From Polynucleobacter aenigmaticus (GTDB lineage Bacteria; Pseudomonadota; Gammaproteobacteria; Burkholderiales; Burkholderiaceae), in assembly GCF_002206635.1 (NCBI RefSeq), contig NZ_NGUO01000004.1:158995-222994 (forward strand): a DNA stretch of 64,000 nucleotides. The letters run 5' to 3'. Below, piece by piece: positions 16,427-25,076 of the stretch (position 1 is its first letter; every line of letters starts with the position of its first letter). A model generated the notes under the pieces. It saw nothing but the letters and a program-made list of their open reading frames with translations, ran no database searches and was not told the origin of the DNA. Both the position numbers and the translations under genes were made by a program.

Positions 16427-17692
16427 CTAATCAATTACCACGGCCATCAGTGCAGTAGCAGCACCAGCACCCAGCGCTGGAATGCCCCAACGCTCTATAG
16501 CGGGTATGGTTTTTCCAGTTACAACCTCGACCGGGATGTCACTGATTTCCAATAGCTTGGCAGTTGTAGAGTTTTCAAATAATCTACTGAGGGTGTTTTT
16601 CTTTGAGGTGCCAACTACAATGCGATCGCATCCAAGACGAATGGCCTCATCATAAATTGCGCTGCCCTTATCCCCAGACACATGGCTAAGGGAGAAGTTC
16701 ATACCTTGCGCCTCAAGATAGGAAGCGGCGGATGCTGTAGCTAAAGTTGCCCGTTCAGCATGCCACTCATCAATCGTTTTCTTGCTTAAAAATTTACCGA
16801 TGTGCGCATGCAAACTGAGCTGGACATTGCATAGATAGAAATGTGTACTAGGATCTTGTCCGTAAGTCCTCACAGCATGCTTTACTGCCATCTCTGAATT
16901 TTTTGAACCATCCACTGGAATCAGAATTTTATTCATTTTGTTTTCTCCAAAATTATGAGACTGCTCTGGTGAAACTACATTTGCAGACTCCGGACCTACA
17001 ACCGAAGCGGCAATCAAGCCTTCAAGCGCACGTCTACTTTTAATAAAACCGCCAAATAAAACTCCCAATACGACTGCAACTTGAATAAGGTACTCCAAGG
17101 CTGGACTCTGAGATGCGAGCCATTCCTGGGAGATGGGCTCTGACGTCATCATTTTTGCTGCCGTCCATGCCAGGACACCAGCGCCTAAATAGGTAACCGA
17201 AGGGAAGCGCTCTACTAGCTTAAGTATTTGCGTGGACCCCCAAACCACCACCGGGATACTAATTAACAATCCAAGGACAACCAGCACATAGCTACCATGC
17301 GAAGCCCCCGCAACTGCTAAGACGTTATCGAGTCCCATGACTGCATCTGCAATCACAATGGTTTTCATCGCACCCCAAAATGTGGTTTTAGCATAACCAT
17401 GCTCTTCACCATCTTCTGCCGGATTGAGTAAACGAAAGGCTATCCACACCAGTAGCAAGCCACCTATCAACATTAAACCGGGGATGTTTAGCAAATACAC
17501 CACCAATAGGGTCATAGCGCTTCTGACTGCAATCGCACCTACTGCACCCCAAATAATGGCTTTCTTTTGCAAGTGTGCTGGCAGATTTCTGGCGGCCATC
17601 GCAATTACGATTGCGTTATCCCCCGCCAACACCAAGTCAATCACAATAATTGCCAATAATGCCGAAAAAAATTCTGGGCTAAATAGTTCCAC
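16427..17692 (-). CDS. TerC-family membrane protein fused to a universal stress domain
   Basis: 421 residues from GTG 17692, chosen because GGAG lies 6 nt upstream; an ATG ten codons earlier lacks this. Residues 1 to about 225 form a TerC/YjbE domain of seven helices with the signature acids in DLVLAGDNAIVIA and IVIADAVMGLDNVLAVAG, typical of Mn2+ or other metal exporters. After a linker, a full UspA domain begins at MNKILIPVDGSKNSE and carries GTSKKNTLSRLFENSTTAKLLE; a final hydrophobic segment (ALGAGAATALMAVVI) may re-enter the membrane. A stress domain tied to a metal exporter suggests nucleotide-dependent gating or regulation, which is inference. Confidence 0.85.
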   Translation of the reverse strand: MELFSPEFFSALLAIIVIDLVLAGDNAIVIAMAARNLPAHLQKKAIIWGAVGAIAVRSAMTLLVVYLLNIPGLMLIGGLLLVWIAFRLLNPAEDGEEHGYAKTTFWGAMKTIVIADAVMGLDNVLAVAGASHGSYVLVVLGLLISIPVVVWGSTQILKLVERFPSVTYLGAGVLAWTAAKMMTSEPISQEWLASQSPALEYLIQVAVVLGVLFGGFIKSRRALEGLIAASVVGPESANVVSPEQSHNFGENKMNKILIPVDGSKNSEMAVKHAVRTYGQDPSTHFYLCNVQLSLHAHIGKFLSKKTIDEWHAERATLATASAASYLEAQGMNFSLSHVSGDKGSAIYDEAIRLGCDRIVVGTSKKNTLSRLFENSTTAKLLEISDIPVEVVTGKTIPAIERWGIPALGAGAATALMAVVID

Positions 17693-17822
17693 CTTGATCT
17701 CCTCACTTAGGTAGCCACCCATGGAATTCCATGGATTTCTATAGGGCTAATTTAGGCAACTTTGCATTAAAGTAAAAGCAGAGATATATTGATAGTAATT
17801 TCGTAAAAAACTGATAATCACA

Positions 17823-18704
17823 ATGCTCTATAACTATCGTCATCTTTACTATTTCTGGGTAGTAGCCAAAGAAGGCAGTATGTCTAAGGCTGCTGAACGC
17901 CTCAACATGGCAATTCAGACTATTAGCGCCCAGGTGCATGAATTAGAAAAATCTCTCGGGTACCTGCTATTTAAACCTGCGGGACGTGGCCTCGCCCTAA
18001 CCGAGTCGGGATTTGCCGCCTTAGAAATTGCCGATCAAATCTTCCTCCTCGGAGAAAAGTTACCCGAAGCAGTCAGGGAGGCAGCTTCTTCGCCCAAAAC
18101 CAAAATTACAGTTGGCGTGTCTGATGGCCTACCTAAACTCATCACTAAGCAACTTCTCGAGCCCATTCTAGAAAAAAATAATGTCCAGCTTATTGCTCAT
18201 GAAGGTGAGTTTGAAGATCTTTTGGCAGATCTGGCGTTGCATCGACTTGACATTGTCTTGGCCGACCGGCCAGCACCAGCTAATAAAAATCTCCGCGTAT
18301 ATAGCGAAGAGTTAATCAAGTCATCGATCGCTTGGTTCGGACCCGCTAAAGTATTGAAGCGAACTAAGAAAGCTTTTCCCGAATGTCTCAATGAGCTACC
18401 TATTCTTTTGCCCACCGCTCATTCGAAGGTTCGCCACTTGATTGATCAGTGGTTTATACAAAATGGTATCAGCCCCAATATTGCTGGCGAGTTCGAGGAT
18501 AGCGCCCTACTAAAAACCTTTGCAGCTAGTGGCTTAGGTGTATTTCCGGCCGGACAAAGCATTGCAAAAGATTTGAAGGAGACCTATCACATTGAAATGA
18601 TTGGTAGCTGCAAAGAAATTTACGAATATTTCTACGCGATTCGTTCAGAAAAGAAAATTCAGCACCCATTGGTTGAAGCCATCATCAAGCGGCAAGCCAT
18701 TTAG
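17823..18704 (+). CDS. LysR-family regulator, NhaR-like
   Basis: 293 residues. The N-terminal winged helix begins NYRHLYYFWVVAKEGSMSKA, the wording typical of NhaR, followed by the periplasmic-binding-like effector domain with VGVSDGLPKL. NhaR in E. coli answers to sodium and alkaline pH. The gene stands 34 bp ahead of an SbtA-type sodium/bicarbonate symporter in the same direction, so it may regulate that transporter. The divergent TerC-Usp gene is a second possible target. Confidence 0.85.
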   Translation: MLYNYRHLYYFWVVAKEGSMSKAAERLNMAIQTISAQVHELEKSLGYLLFKPAGRGLALTESGFAALEIADQIFLLGEKLPEAVREAASSPKTKITVGVSDGLPKLITKQLLEPILEKNNVQLIAHEGEFEDLLADLALHRLDIVLADRPAPANKNLRVYSEELIKSSIAWFGPAKVLKRTKKAFPECLNELPILLPTAHSKVRHLIDQWFIQNGISPNIAGEFEDSALLKTFAASGLGVFPAGQSIAKDLKETYHIEMIGSCKEIYEYFYAIRSEKKIQHPLVEAIIKRQAI

Positions 18705-18738
18705 ACAATCATTTAGACGCTGAAAGCAAAATTCAATA

Positions 18739-19707
18739 ATGGCAAACTTTTTAGACCCAGCAATATTATTTTTTATATTTGGTGTATTTGCTGGAGCCGT
18801 CAAATCAAATTTAGAAATCCCACAGCCTATTTCTCGGTTTTTATCACTCTACCTACTGATGGCATTGGGTCTAAAGGGTGGATTTGCCCTACATAAATCC
18901 GGTTTTACAGTGGAAATTGCGCTCTCCCTTGGCCTCGCAATACTGCTAGCCATCTTTATTCCTTTGATTGGTTATCGAATCCTTAAAACCAAACTCAATA
19001 CATTTGATGCCGCAGCAATTGCCGCCACCTACGGCTCTGTAAGTGCTGTGACTTTTATTACTGCTACCCAGTACTTGGATCAATTCAACATCACTTATGG
19101 TGGTCATATGGCTGCAGCCATGGCGCTCATGGAGTCTCCAGCGATCATCTTAGCGATTGTTTTGGCAAATAAAGCGCGATCCTCACATGCGGCTCAAACC
19201 AATGCAAAGATTGAGCCAATAGGCCTTTCAAAAATACTTCACGAGTCTTTTACAGATGGCGCACAACTACTATTACTTGGATCGATGGTGGTTGGACTGC
19301 TGAGCGGAGATGCTGGTCAAAAGTTAATGGCTCCGTTTTCTATAGACCTCTTTAAAGGAATGCTCGCATTTTTCCTATTAGATATGGGCTTAATGGCAGC
19401 GAGAAATATTAAGGGTCTAAAAGGCAAACCTCTCATTACCCTGCTCTATGCGATTGGCTCACCACTTTCACACGCCCTCATTGCTCTCGCTCTATGTAAG
19501 CTGGTTGGACTTCCGCTTGGCAATACTATTTTGCTGATGGTTCTTGCCTCAAGCGCCTCTTACATTGCCGTACCCGCTGTTTTACGCCACGCATTACCAG
19601 AGGTCAATCCAGCGCTATACATGGGAATGTCTTTGGGAATTACCTTCCCATTCAACATCATTTTAGGTATTCCCCTATATGCGATGCTGGCTAAAATCAT
19701 CCTGTAA
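18739..19707 (+). CDS. SbtA-family sodium-dependent bicarbonate transporter
   Basis: 322 residues and about ten helices, beginning MANFLDPAILFFIFGVFAGA. SbtA hallmarks are the duplicated five-helix halves and the segments QPISRFLSLYLLMALGLKGG, AAIAATYGSVSAVTFITAT and SSASYIAVPAVLRHALPE. It is shorter than cyanobacterial SbtA (about 370 aa), mainly in the central cytoplasmic linker. Sodium-driven HCO3- uptake would feed anaplerotic carboxylation in a heterotroph. No SbtB-type partner lies next to it; its neighbours are a NhaR-like regulator and a zinc-ribbon protein. Confidence 0.85.
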   Translation: MANFLDPAILFFIFGVFAGAVKSNLEIPQPISRFLSLYLLMALGLKGGFALHKSGFTVEIALSLGLAILLAIFIPLIGYRILKTKLNTFDAAAIAATYGSVSAVTFITATQYLDQFNITYGGHMAAAMALMESPAIILAIVLANKARSSHAAQTNAKIEPIGLSKILHESFTDGAQLLLLGSMVVGLLSGDAGQKLMAPFSIDLFKGMLAFFLLDMGLMAARNIKGLKGKPLITLLYAIGSPLSHALIALALCKLVGLPLGNTILLMVLASSASYIAVPAVLRHALPEVNPALYMGMSLGITFPFNIILGIPLYAMLAKIIL

Positions 19708-19740
19708 ATACTGGACGTAATTCCAATAAGAGATATTCCA

Positions 19741-20583
19741 ATGAATATTTTTTCCAATAGAACCGCAAGTGTTTTAACTAAGCATGGCAAAGAGCTTGTG
19801 CTAAATGAAGTCCTGAACTCCGCAACAGGCTTACAGGTTAATCTCACAAACGCCTACGACACCGATCTCCTGGGAACATTTACCCTAGATGTGTCCAGGC
19901 ATGGCAGTCAATTTGATGCAGCAAGAAAAAAGGCTCAAATTGGCATGGAACTCCTAGGCACCGATTTAGGCCTTGGCAACGAAGGTGCGTTTGTCGCTGA
20001 CCCATACACCGGGATGTTGCCGTGGAATATTGAATTAGTCATTCTGATTGACCAGAAACATCAACTTGAAATTTCCGGATTTTCAGGGGCGCCGGCTCAG
20101 AATGCTCATGCCTATGTTTGCCATTGGGAAGAGCTGGAAAAATTTGCAGATACTGCACTTTTCCCATCCCACCACCTCGTCATTAAACCAACAGACGAAT
20201 ATCACCCAAAGTCGGTAAAAAATATTACGGACAAACAGCAATTAAGAGATGCTTTTCAATGGGCCTCAAGCAACTCCTCAAAGGGCGTTGTTTATGTTGA
20301 AAATGACCTTAGAGCCTTTGCCAACCCAACCCGAATGAAGAATATCCGCCAGGCAACCATAGATCTTGCAAGCAAAATGAATTCACTATGTCCAGCATGC
20401 CGGATGCCCGGATATTGGATTGAGGATATCCAGCGTGGCCTACCCTGCAATGCCTGCGGCATGCCCACCGACCAAGAGATCGCCAAGAAATGGGGATGTC
20501 TCAAATGCGAACATAGTGACGTAGAGGGTATGAAGGTGCTTCGTTTTGCAAATCCCTCCCAGTGCAAGTACTGCAACCCATAA
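19741..20583 (+). CDS. Zinc-ribbon protein, DUF6671-like
   Basis: 280 residues. The central part has short strands (PYTGMLPWNIELVILID, FSGAPAQNAHAYVC) and the C-terminal 70 residues hold four CxxC pairs (CPAC, CNAC, CLKC, CKYC), enough for two zinc sites. The segment ANPTRMKNIRQATIDLASK is typical of proteins labelled DUF6671. Function unknown. It starts 33 bp behind the SbtA gene in the same direction and is probably cotranscribed, so a link to bicarbonate uptake is possible but unproven. Confidence 0.65.
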   Translation: MNIFSNRTASVLTKHGKELVLNEVLNSATGLQVNLTNAYDTDLLGTFTLDVSRHGSQFDAARKKAQIGMELLGTDLGLGNEGAFVADPYTGMLPWNIELVILIDQKHQLEISGFSGAPAQNAHAYVCHWEELEKFADTALFPSHHLVIKPTDEYHPKSVKNITDKQQLRDAFQWASSNSSKGVVYVENDLRAFANPTRMKNIRQATIDLASKMNSLCPACRMPGYWIEDIQRGLPCNACGMPTDQEIAKKWGCLKCEHSDVEGMKVLRFANPSQCKYCNP

Positions 20584-20606
20584 TTAGGCGAGTTCGCTTA
20601 TTTACG

Positions 20607-21170
20607 CTATTTCGTTTTTTTGGTTCTCGCACCATTAGTCTTCTGGGCGTCAGAAATATTACTCATGTTCTCAACACTTTTCTCAAAATTCACAAATGAT
20701 TCCGCCATGGCCGCGCGTATCAATTCAAAATTTTGGAGCGCATTACTAAATGAACTTTTGAAAACCGAGGTGTAGGGCTCAGTTCCGGCAGGCGCATTTT
20801 GAGTTGCTTCATTCACAAAATGAATTAAGTCATGTTGCGATTCTTTGATCATTGACTCGGCAATTTTTGCCAGCTCTTTATTTCCACTGGCAAGTGCTTG
20901 AAAAAGTTCGGACTGATATCCTGCAACTTCTTTTGCAGCCTCTTGCAATACCTCGGCATGAACATCATCAAATACTGCCTTTGGATCTTGAGTCTTCATG
21001 AGTTCCGCAACTTTAGATTGCAGGCGTGAAGCAAGCTCCTGCGCGGCCCGTTGATTTAACTGAGCAATCGCCTGAGCGCTCGTTAATGCCACCTGGCCCA
21101 CAGCCTTTGCTGCCTCAACTCCCTTGGTCTGATTTGCCATTGCACTTAAATCAAATGGATTCTTGCTCAT
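20607..21170 (-). CDS. Phasin family protein
   Basis: 187 residues, almost entirely helical and Ala/Gln-rich, with KAVGQVALTSAQAIAQLNQR and later LQNFELIRAAMAESFVN, the layout of the PhaP-type phasins that coat polyhydroxyalkanoate granules. The C-terminal tail is basic (ARTKKTK), as in phasins that contact DNA or granule surface. No PHA synthase lies in this window. It is a single gene in convergent orientation to the zinc-ribbon gene, with 23 bp between stops and no clear terminator. Confidence 0.8.
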   Translation of the reverse strand: MSKNPFDLSAMANQTKGVEAAKAVGQVALTSAQAIAQLNQRAAQELASRLQSKVAELMKTQDPKAVFDDVHAEVLQEAAKEVAGYQSELFQALASGNKELAKIAESMIKESQHDLIHFVNEATQNAPAGTEPYTSVFKSSFSNALQNFELIRAAMAESFVNFEKSVENMSNISDAQKTNGARTKKTK

Positions 21171-21264
21171 TTCTGCCCCTTGTTCAATCAGTGATTATTA
21201 AATCTACTCCCGAATGAATAACATTCAGATAGAGAAATACCACTAGAAAGGGGTCCTGGAATGC

Positions 21265-21290
21265 AAAAGAGCGCCCTCAGGCGCTCTTTT
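21265..21290 (-). terminator. Terminator of the PpiC-type PPIase gene
   Basis: Perfect 11-bp stem AAAAGAGCGCC / GGCGCTCTTTT with loop CTCA, ending in T runs on both strands. Confidence 0.9.
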
Positions 21291-21308
21291 AATGAATTGG
21301 CGTATGAA

Positions 21309-22127
21309 TTAGCGAACGACGATGCTAGCACCCTGACGCAATTGAGACAGGTACTCAAACTGCTTTTTCTGCGTTAAGCCATTACGAATAGCTACTTTAG
21401 CCTGCTCAAAAGTCGGTGGTTTGCTCGACTTTTTGTCTTCCAGCTTAATCAAATACCAGCCCTGCGGCATTTGAATAGGTGCCGGGGAAACTTGACCCTT
21501 AGATAGTGTTACCAAAACGCTGGCAATCTGTGGCAAAGTTTGTCCCGCTTGAACCCAACCTACAGCGCCACCCTGCACTTTATTTGGCGCTAATGAAACG
21601 CTCTTGGCAACCTTGTCAAATGACTCGCCCTTTTTAATTCTGACTAAGGCAGCTTGTGCATCCGCTTCGCTAGCAACAGCAATATCACTGACCTTGTATT
21701 CCACGATCATGCCCTGCGCTCCCAAAGAAGCAATCTCACGGTTATATTCCGCCTGAACATCAGCATCACTCACCGGATTTTTTGACATGAAAGTTGACAG
21801 CTCTAGATCCGCTAAATAGTTTTGACGAATCAAAGCCAATTGGCGATTCGCTCTATCGGAGTTCGCAAGCCCATCTTTATCAGCCTGTTGCGACAAGAGT
21901 GAAATTTCAATCAACTTCCCTAGTACTGCAGAACGTAATTCTGGTGAATCTTTTTGACCCTGAGATAGTGCCGCCTGAATACCTTGCTCAACAGTGTCAT
22001 TTGAAATAATCACCCCATTGACCGAAGCTGCAGCACTGACAGGCAATGCGTCTTGAGAATGGGCGGCAGTCACAAAGCCTAAGGCTATAACAGCACTTAC
22101 AAGAAAGCGAATGGGAAATAATTTCAT
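21309..22127 (-). CDS. Periplasmic PpiC-type peptidylprolyl isomerase
   Basis: 272 residues from ATG 22127 (MKLFPIRFLVSAVIALG), preceded by AAGAG. A signal peptide ends near AHSQ; a SurA_N-like helical part follows (NGVIISNDTVEQGIQ...LGKLIEISLLSQQA), then one parvulin domain with VEYKVSDIAVASEADAQAAL and GGAVGWVQAGQTLP...GWYLIKLED. It would help outer-membrane or secreted proteins fold. This is the single-parvulin PrsA/PpiC-like form rather than two-domain SurA. Confidence 0.9.
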   Translation of the reverse strand: MKLFPIRFLVSAVIALGFVTAAHSQDALPVSAAASVNGVIISNDTVEQGIQAALSQGQKDSPELRSAVLGKLIEISLLSQQADKDGLANSDRANRQLALIRQNYLADLELSTFMSKNPVSDADVQAEYNREIASLGAQGMIVEYKVSDIAVASEADAQAALVRIKKGESFDKVAKSVSLAPNKVQGGAVGWVQAGQTLPQIASVLVTLSKGQVSPAPIQMPQGWYLIKLEDKKSSKPPTFEQAKVAIRNGLTQKKQFEYLSQLRQGASIVVR

Positions 22128-22183
22128 GAATAACTCTTTTCTAAAATATATAAGCAATACTAACATTTAGCCTCAAAACGCCC

Positions 22184-22504
22184 CTAGAAAGTGATCGTGG
22201 CAGGTATTGGCTCAAATGGCGCAGCTGATTCTGCGCCCTGGGCCTCAGCCTCTTCCTCGCCATCCGGGTTCTTAATGTAACGAGCATCTAAGGGCAACTG
22301 TGTCTTCGGCCTTGAAGGTACAGCCTCTAAATAGACTGGACCCGCAGGAGTCTCCATGGGCGCAATAGGTTGATTATTGAATTCTTGAATCTGCGCAGGA
22401 GTGTACGGAGAAAATATTTGCCCAATCGCAAGGTCGGGAAGTACAAAACCTAAGGCAATACTGAAAACATGAATCGCTCTGAACTGGGGTGGGGTATACA
22501 TCAT
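22184..22504 (-). CDS. Hypothetical exported protein
   Basis: 106 residues from ATG 22504 (MMYTPPQFRAIHVFSIALG), preceded by AGAGAGA. A hydrophobic signal-like stretch ends around residue 28 (LAIGQ); the rest is Pro/Glu-rich and likely disordered, with an acidic run (GEEEAEAQGAESAAP). It lies between the TSUP permease and the PPIase, all on the minus strand. No family recognised. Confidence 0.55.
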   Translation of the reverse strand: MMYTPPQFRAIHVFSIALGFVLPDLAIGQIFSPYTPAQIQEFNNQPIAPMETPAGPVYLEAVPSRPKTQLPLDARYIKNPDGEEEAEAQGAESAAPFEPIPATITF

Positions 22505-22520
22505 TCTCTCTTGGTTGCGC

Positions 22521-23327
22521 TTAAATAAGTAAGCCATCGGCAATTAATTTGATACTCGCCACCAATAAGCAGAATTGGACAATGATGTAATACCACTTGG
22601 CTGAAATCTTCTTAGCTAAATAAAATCCTAGATACACACCTAACGGTACCAAAGGTAGCAACAGTATTGAGGTTGCTAATTGATTGAAGTTGAGCAAATC
22701 AAGATAAGCGTAAGGTACAAGCTTGCCGAAATTCATAACAGTGAAGAATATGCCCAATGTTGATGTGTAGACTATTGGGGAGACTTTTTCCCTCAACATA
22801 TAGATCGTAATGGGAGGGCCTCCAATGTGCGCAACAAAGGAAGTAAAGCCAGACAGGCAACCCATCAACCTTCCCAGCCACGGATAGGGCTTTGCTTCTT
22901 TAAGGTCAATACGGGACATCACCAAACTCTGGATTAGAAATAGTAAGGTAAATATACCGATTGAGAGGGATAACATTTGCGGAGTAATCAGGGAGAAAAA
23001 TAAATAGCCCATCAGCATGCCAAGCGCGGCTGGCCAAAAAATGAGCTTGAGAATTCGCCTATCCGCACTAACCCAAAACCGGCGTAAGCCAAACAAGTCA
23101 ATTGCAATCAATAGTGGTAATAAGATGGCCAAGGCTTCAGCAAGGCTAGATTGACTTGCCATCAACGGGGGTGCCAAAATACCAAGGCCGGCACCAAAGC
23201 CACTCTTCGATATACCCAAGATCACCACACTAATTGCAGCCAGCACAAAAAATAGGGCTGAATGCTCATTAAAGGCCTGAAGCAAAGAAATCATGGATGT
23301 GGCAATGCCGTAAAAGGAATAGCTCAT
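22521..23327 (-). CDS. TSUP (TauE/SafE) family permease
   Basis: 268 residues with about eight helices and the TauE/SafE motif SKSGFGAGLGILAPPLMA near the N terminus and its echo GCLSGFTSFVAHIGGPPITIYML in the second half. TSUP permeases move sulfite, sulfonates or organosulfur anions across the inner membrane. The start is uncertain: ATG at 23327, or an internal ATG at 23294 directly ahead of the first helix; neither has a good ribosome site. No sulfur gene adjoins it; another TSUP gene lies at 44.7 kb. Confidence 0.85.
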   Translation of the reverse strand: MSYSFYGIATSMISLLQAFNEHSALFFVLAAISVVILGISKSGFGAGLGILAPPLMASQSSLAEALAILLPLLIAIDLFGLRRFWVSADRRILKLIFWPAALGMLMGYLFFSLITPQMLSLSIGIFTLLFLIQSLVMSRIDLKEAKPYPWLGRLMGCLSGFTSFVAHIGGPPITIYMLREKVSPIVYTSTLGIFFTVMNFGKLVPYAYLDLLNFNQLATSILLLPLVPLGVYLGFYLAKKISAKWYYIIVQFCLLVASIKLIADGLLI

Positions 23328-23409
23328 TTTAGAGTCAAAAGTACTTTATGCGGATAGCTAAAAACGGTATCCTGAAGAATCAAGTCACAGGGGATCATTG
23401 CCCATCAAT

Positions 23410-23943
23410 ATGTCTACCCCATTTACCAATCAAAGCTACGCGCTAGGCAATGGTGACTCTTACCTCATTCGCCCCATTCAGGCCAACGACAAAGAGCGCA
23501 TTATTGGGTTATTCAACCACCTTTCTCCTGAGAGCCGTTATCTCAGATTCGCTCACGCAATATCCAAGCTGCCTGATGATTTTTTAGAAGACATCCTGCA
23601 CTTGGACTATGAAACAGAAATGGCCTTAGTTGCCGTCATTCACCCGCAAACTGAGTCCGAAGAAATCATTGGCATTTCACGCTATGTGACACCGCCTAAT
23701 CAAAGCATTTGCGAGTTCTCCCTCAGTGTGAGTGATAGTTACACTACACATGGCATTGGCACACATTTAATGCTGGACCTGATCAGCCACGCAAAGAAAA
23801 ACGGTTTATTAGAAATGGTGGGTTACGTATTAAGCGGTAACTCCAAAATGCTGCATCTCGTTTCTGATTTAGGGTTTAAGGCTTTTACGATTCACGATGA
23901 TCCTGACTTTAAAACCGTCAGCCTTTCGCTATCAGAAGAATGA
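23410..23943 (+). CDS. GNAT-family N-acetyltransferase
   Basis: 177 residues from ATG 23410; a TTG four codons earlier (23398) sits closer to a GGGG sequence and is also possible. It resembles the acetyltransferase domain of Pat/PatZ enzymes: RPIQANDKERIIGLFNHLSPESRYLRF at the N terminus and the acetyl-CoA loop SDSYTTHGIGTHLM. The stand-alone domain suggests acetylation of a protein lysine or small molecule; the substrate is unknown. Its stop overlaps the next gene's start as ATGA. Confidence 0.85.
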   Translation: MSTPFTNQSYALGNGDSYLIRPIQANDKERIIGLFNHLSPESRYLRFAHAISKLPDDFLEDILHLDYETEMALVAVIHPQTESEEIIGISRYVTPPNQSICEFSLSVSDSYTTHGIGTHLMLDLISHAKKNGLLEMVGYVLSGNSKMLHLVSDLGFKAFTIHDDPDFKTVSLSLSEE

Positions 23944-24491
23944 CTATGAAAACATCAAACCAAATTGATTCACAAATCTCAGTCCTGATTTTGATTGATT
24001 TGCAAGAGCGCCTCATGCCAGCAATTGACCAAGGCGAAGGGGTGCTGAATAAATGCATCCGCACCGCCAAGATTGCCCAACTACTAAAGATTCCGATAAT
24101 TGGCACGGAACAAAGTCCAGTTAGCCTTGGTAGCAACGTAGGGGCTATCAAGTCTTTATGTAGCAAAACCATAAGCAAGGAGCATTTCAATGCTTGCGCC
24201 GATGGCCTCATTGAGGCCCTACCCCAAAATCGCTGGCAATGCATTTTGATGGGGTGTGAGACCCATGTCTGCTTAATGCAAACAGCACTCAATCTCATGA
24301 ATGGGGAATACGATGTTTCTGTGGTGGTAGATGGTGCTGGTTCGCGCCACGCACTTGATAAGCAAATTGCACTAGATCGACTCCAAATTGCGGGGGCCAG
24401 ACTTATCAGCGCTGAGATGCTGGCTTTCGAGTGGCTAAAATCTGCCAAAAACCCAGTCTTTAAAGAAGTTCTTGCGCTGGTAAAGCAATAG
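23940..24491 (+). CDS. Isochorismatase-family hydrolase
   Basis: 183 residues of the cysteine-hydrolase fold: catalytic Asp in LILIDLQERLMPAI, Lys in the middle, and nucleophile Cys in MGCETHVCLMQTAL with the preceding cis-peptide. Family members hydrolyse isochorismate, nicotinamide or ureido/carbamoyl compounds; without a partner gene the substrate is undecided. Translation is coupled to the GNAT gene through a 4-nt ATGA overlap. Confidence 0.85.
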   Translation: MTMKTSNQIDSQISVLILIDLQERLMPAIDQGEGVLNKCIRTAKIAQLLKIPIIGTEQSPVSLGSNVGAIKSLCSKTISKEHFNACADGLIEALPQNRWQCILMGCETHVCLMQTALNLMNGEYDVSVVVDGAGSRHALDKQIALDRLQIAGARLISAEMLAFEWLKSAKNPVFKEVLALVKQ

Positions 24492-24546
24492 GTCTGTGCT
24501 TGTAAGGCTTTATTTGCTATTCTGCTTCATCACCTAAAGGATTAAT

Positions 24547-24765
24547 ATGACTAACGACGCTCAAACACAAAACGACGAAGATTTTGACTATGGGTGCGAA
24601 TGCGCCATGACGCTATTAAATGAGCCTACAGAAGATTGCTTAAATGATCTGATTGATGAGCTTGATGAAGATGGCATGATCTCCACTGAAGTGGTTTATG
24701 GCCTTCTGGCAACTATCCTGATGAGCATTACCTCTGAAGATGAAGAGGATGAGGAAATTCAGTAA
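24547..24765 (+). CDS. Small acidic hypothetical protein
   Basis: 72 residues, strongly acidic (about a third Asp/Glu) with an acidic tail EDEEDEEI and a middle part CAMTLLNEPTEDCLNDLIDEL that should be helical. AAAGGA lies 7 nt before the ATG. It follows the isochorismatase gene by 55 bp. No family recognised. Confidence 0.65.
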   Translation: MTNDAQTQNDEDFDYGCECAMTLLNEPTEDCLNDLIDELDEDGMISTEVVYGLLATILMSITSEDEEDEEIQ

Positions 24766-24773
24766 GGTACTTG

Positions 24774-25076
24774 CTACTCCAAAATCTGCAGCGCAAATTG
24801 ATCCATGGCATGTGCCATGGTGATATCTAAATCAGTCAATCCCCCCATCGAATGGGTGCTCAATCGAACTGATACCGTATTCCAAGAATTAGACCAATCA
24901 GGATGGTGACCTAACTTTTCTGCGAAGTTGGCACACAGCGTCATGAACTGAAAGGCGCTTTTAAAATCCTTAAATACAAATGTTCGACCTAGCTCTCGCT
25001 TACCCTGATTTACCTTCCATTCAGACAAGGTCTTGTCAAAATCAAAATCCTTTGCAAGCAGATTGGGCTTAGACAA
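24774..25076 (-). CDS. Pterin-4a-carbinolamine dehydratase
   Basis: 100 residues from TTG 25076, chosen because GGAGG lies exactly 6 nt upstream; longer starts lie deep in the upstream gene. The family signature is complete: FKDFKSAFQFMTLCANFAEK, then LGHHPDW with the active-site histidines, and LSTHSMGGLTDLD. It dehydrates 4a-hydroxytetrahydropterin; in bacteria it often supports phenylalanine hydroxylase or moonlights in molybdopterin metabolism. No phhA is present here. It overlaps the rsuA stop by 8 nt. Confidence 0.88.
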   Translation of the reverse strand: MSKPNLLAKDFDFDKTLSEWKVNQGKRELGRTFVFKDFKSAFQFMTLCANFAEKLGHHPDWSNSWNTVSVRLSTHSMGGLTDLDITMAHAMDQFALQILE

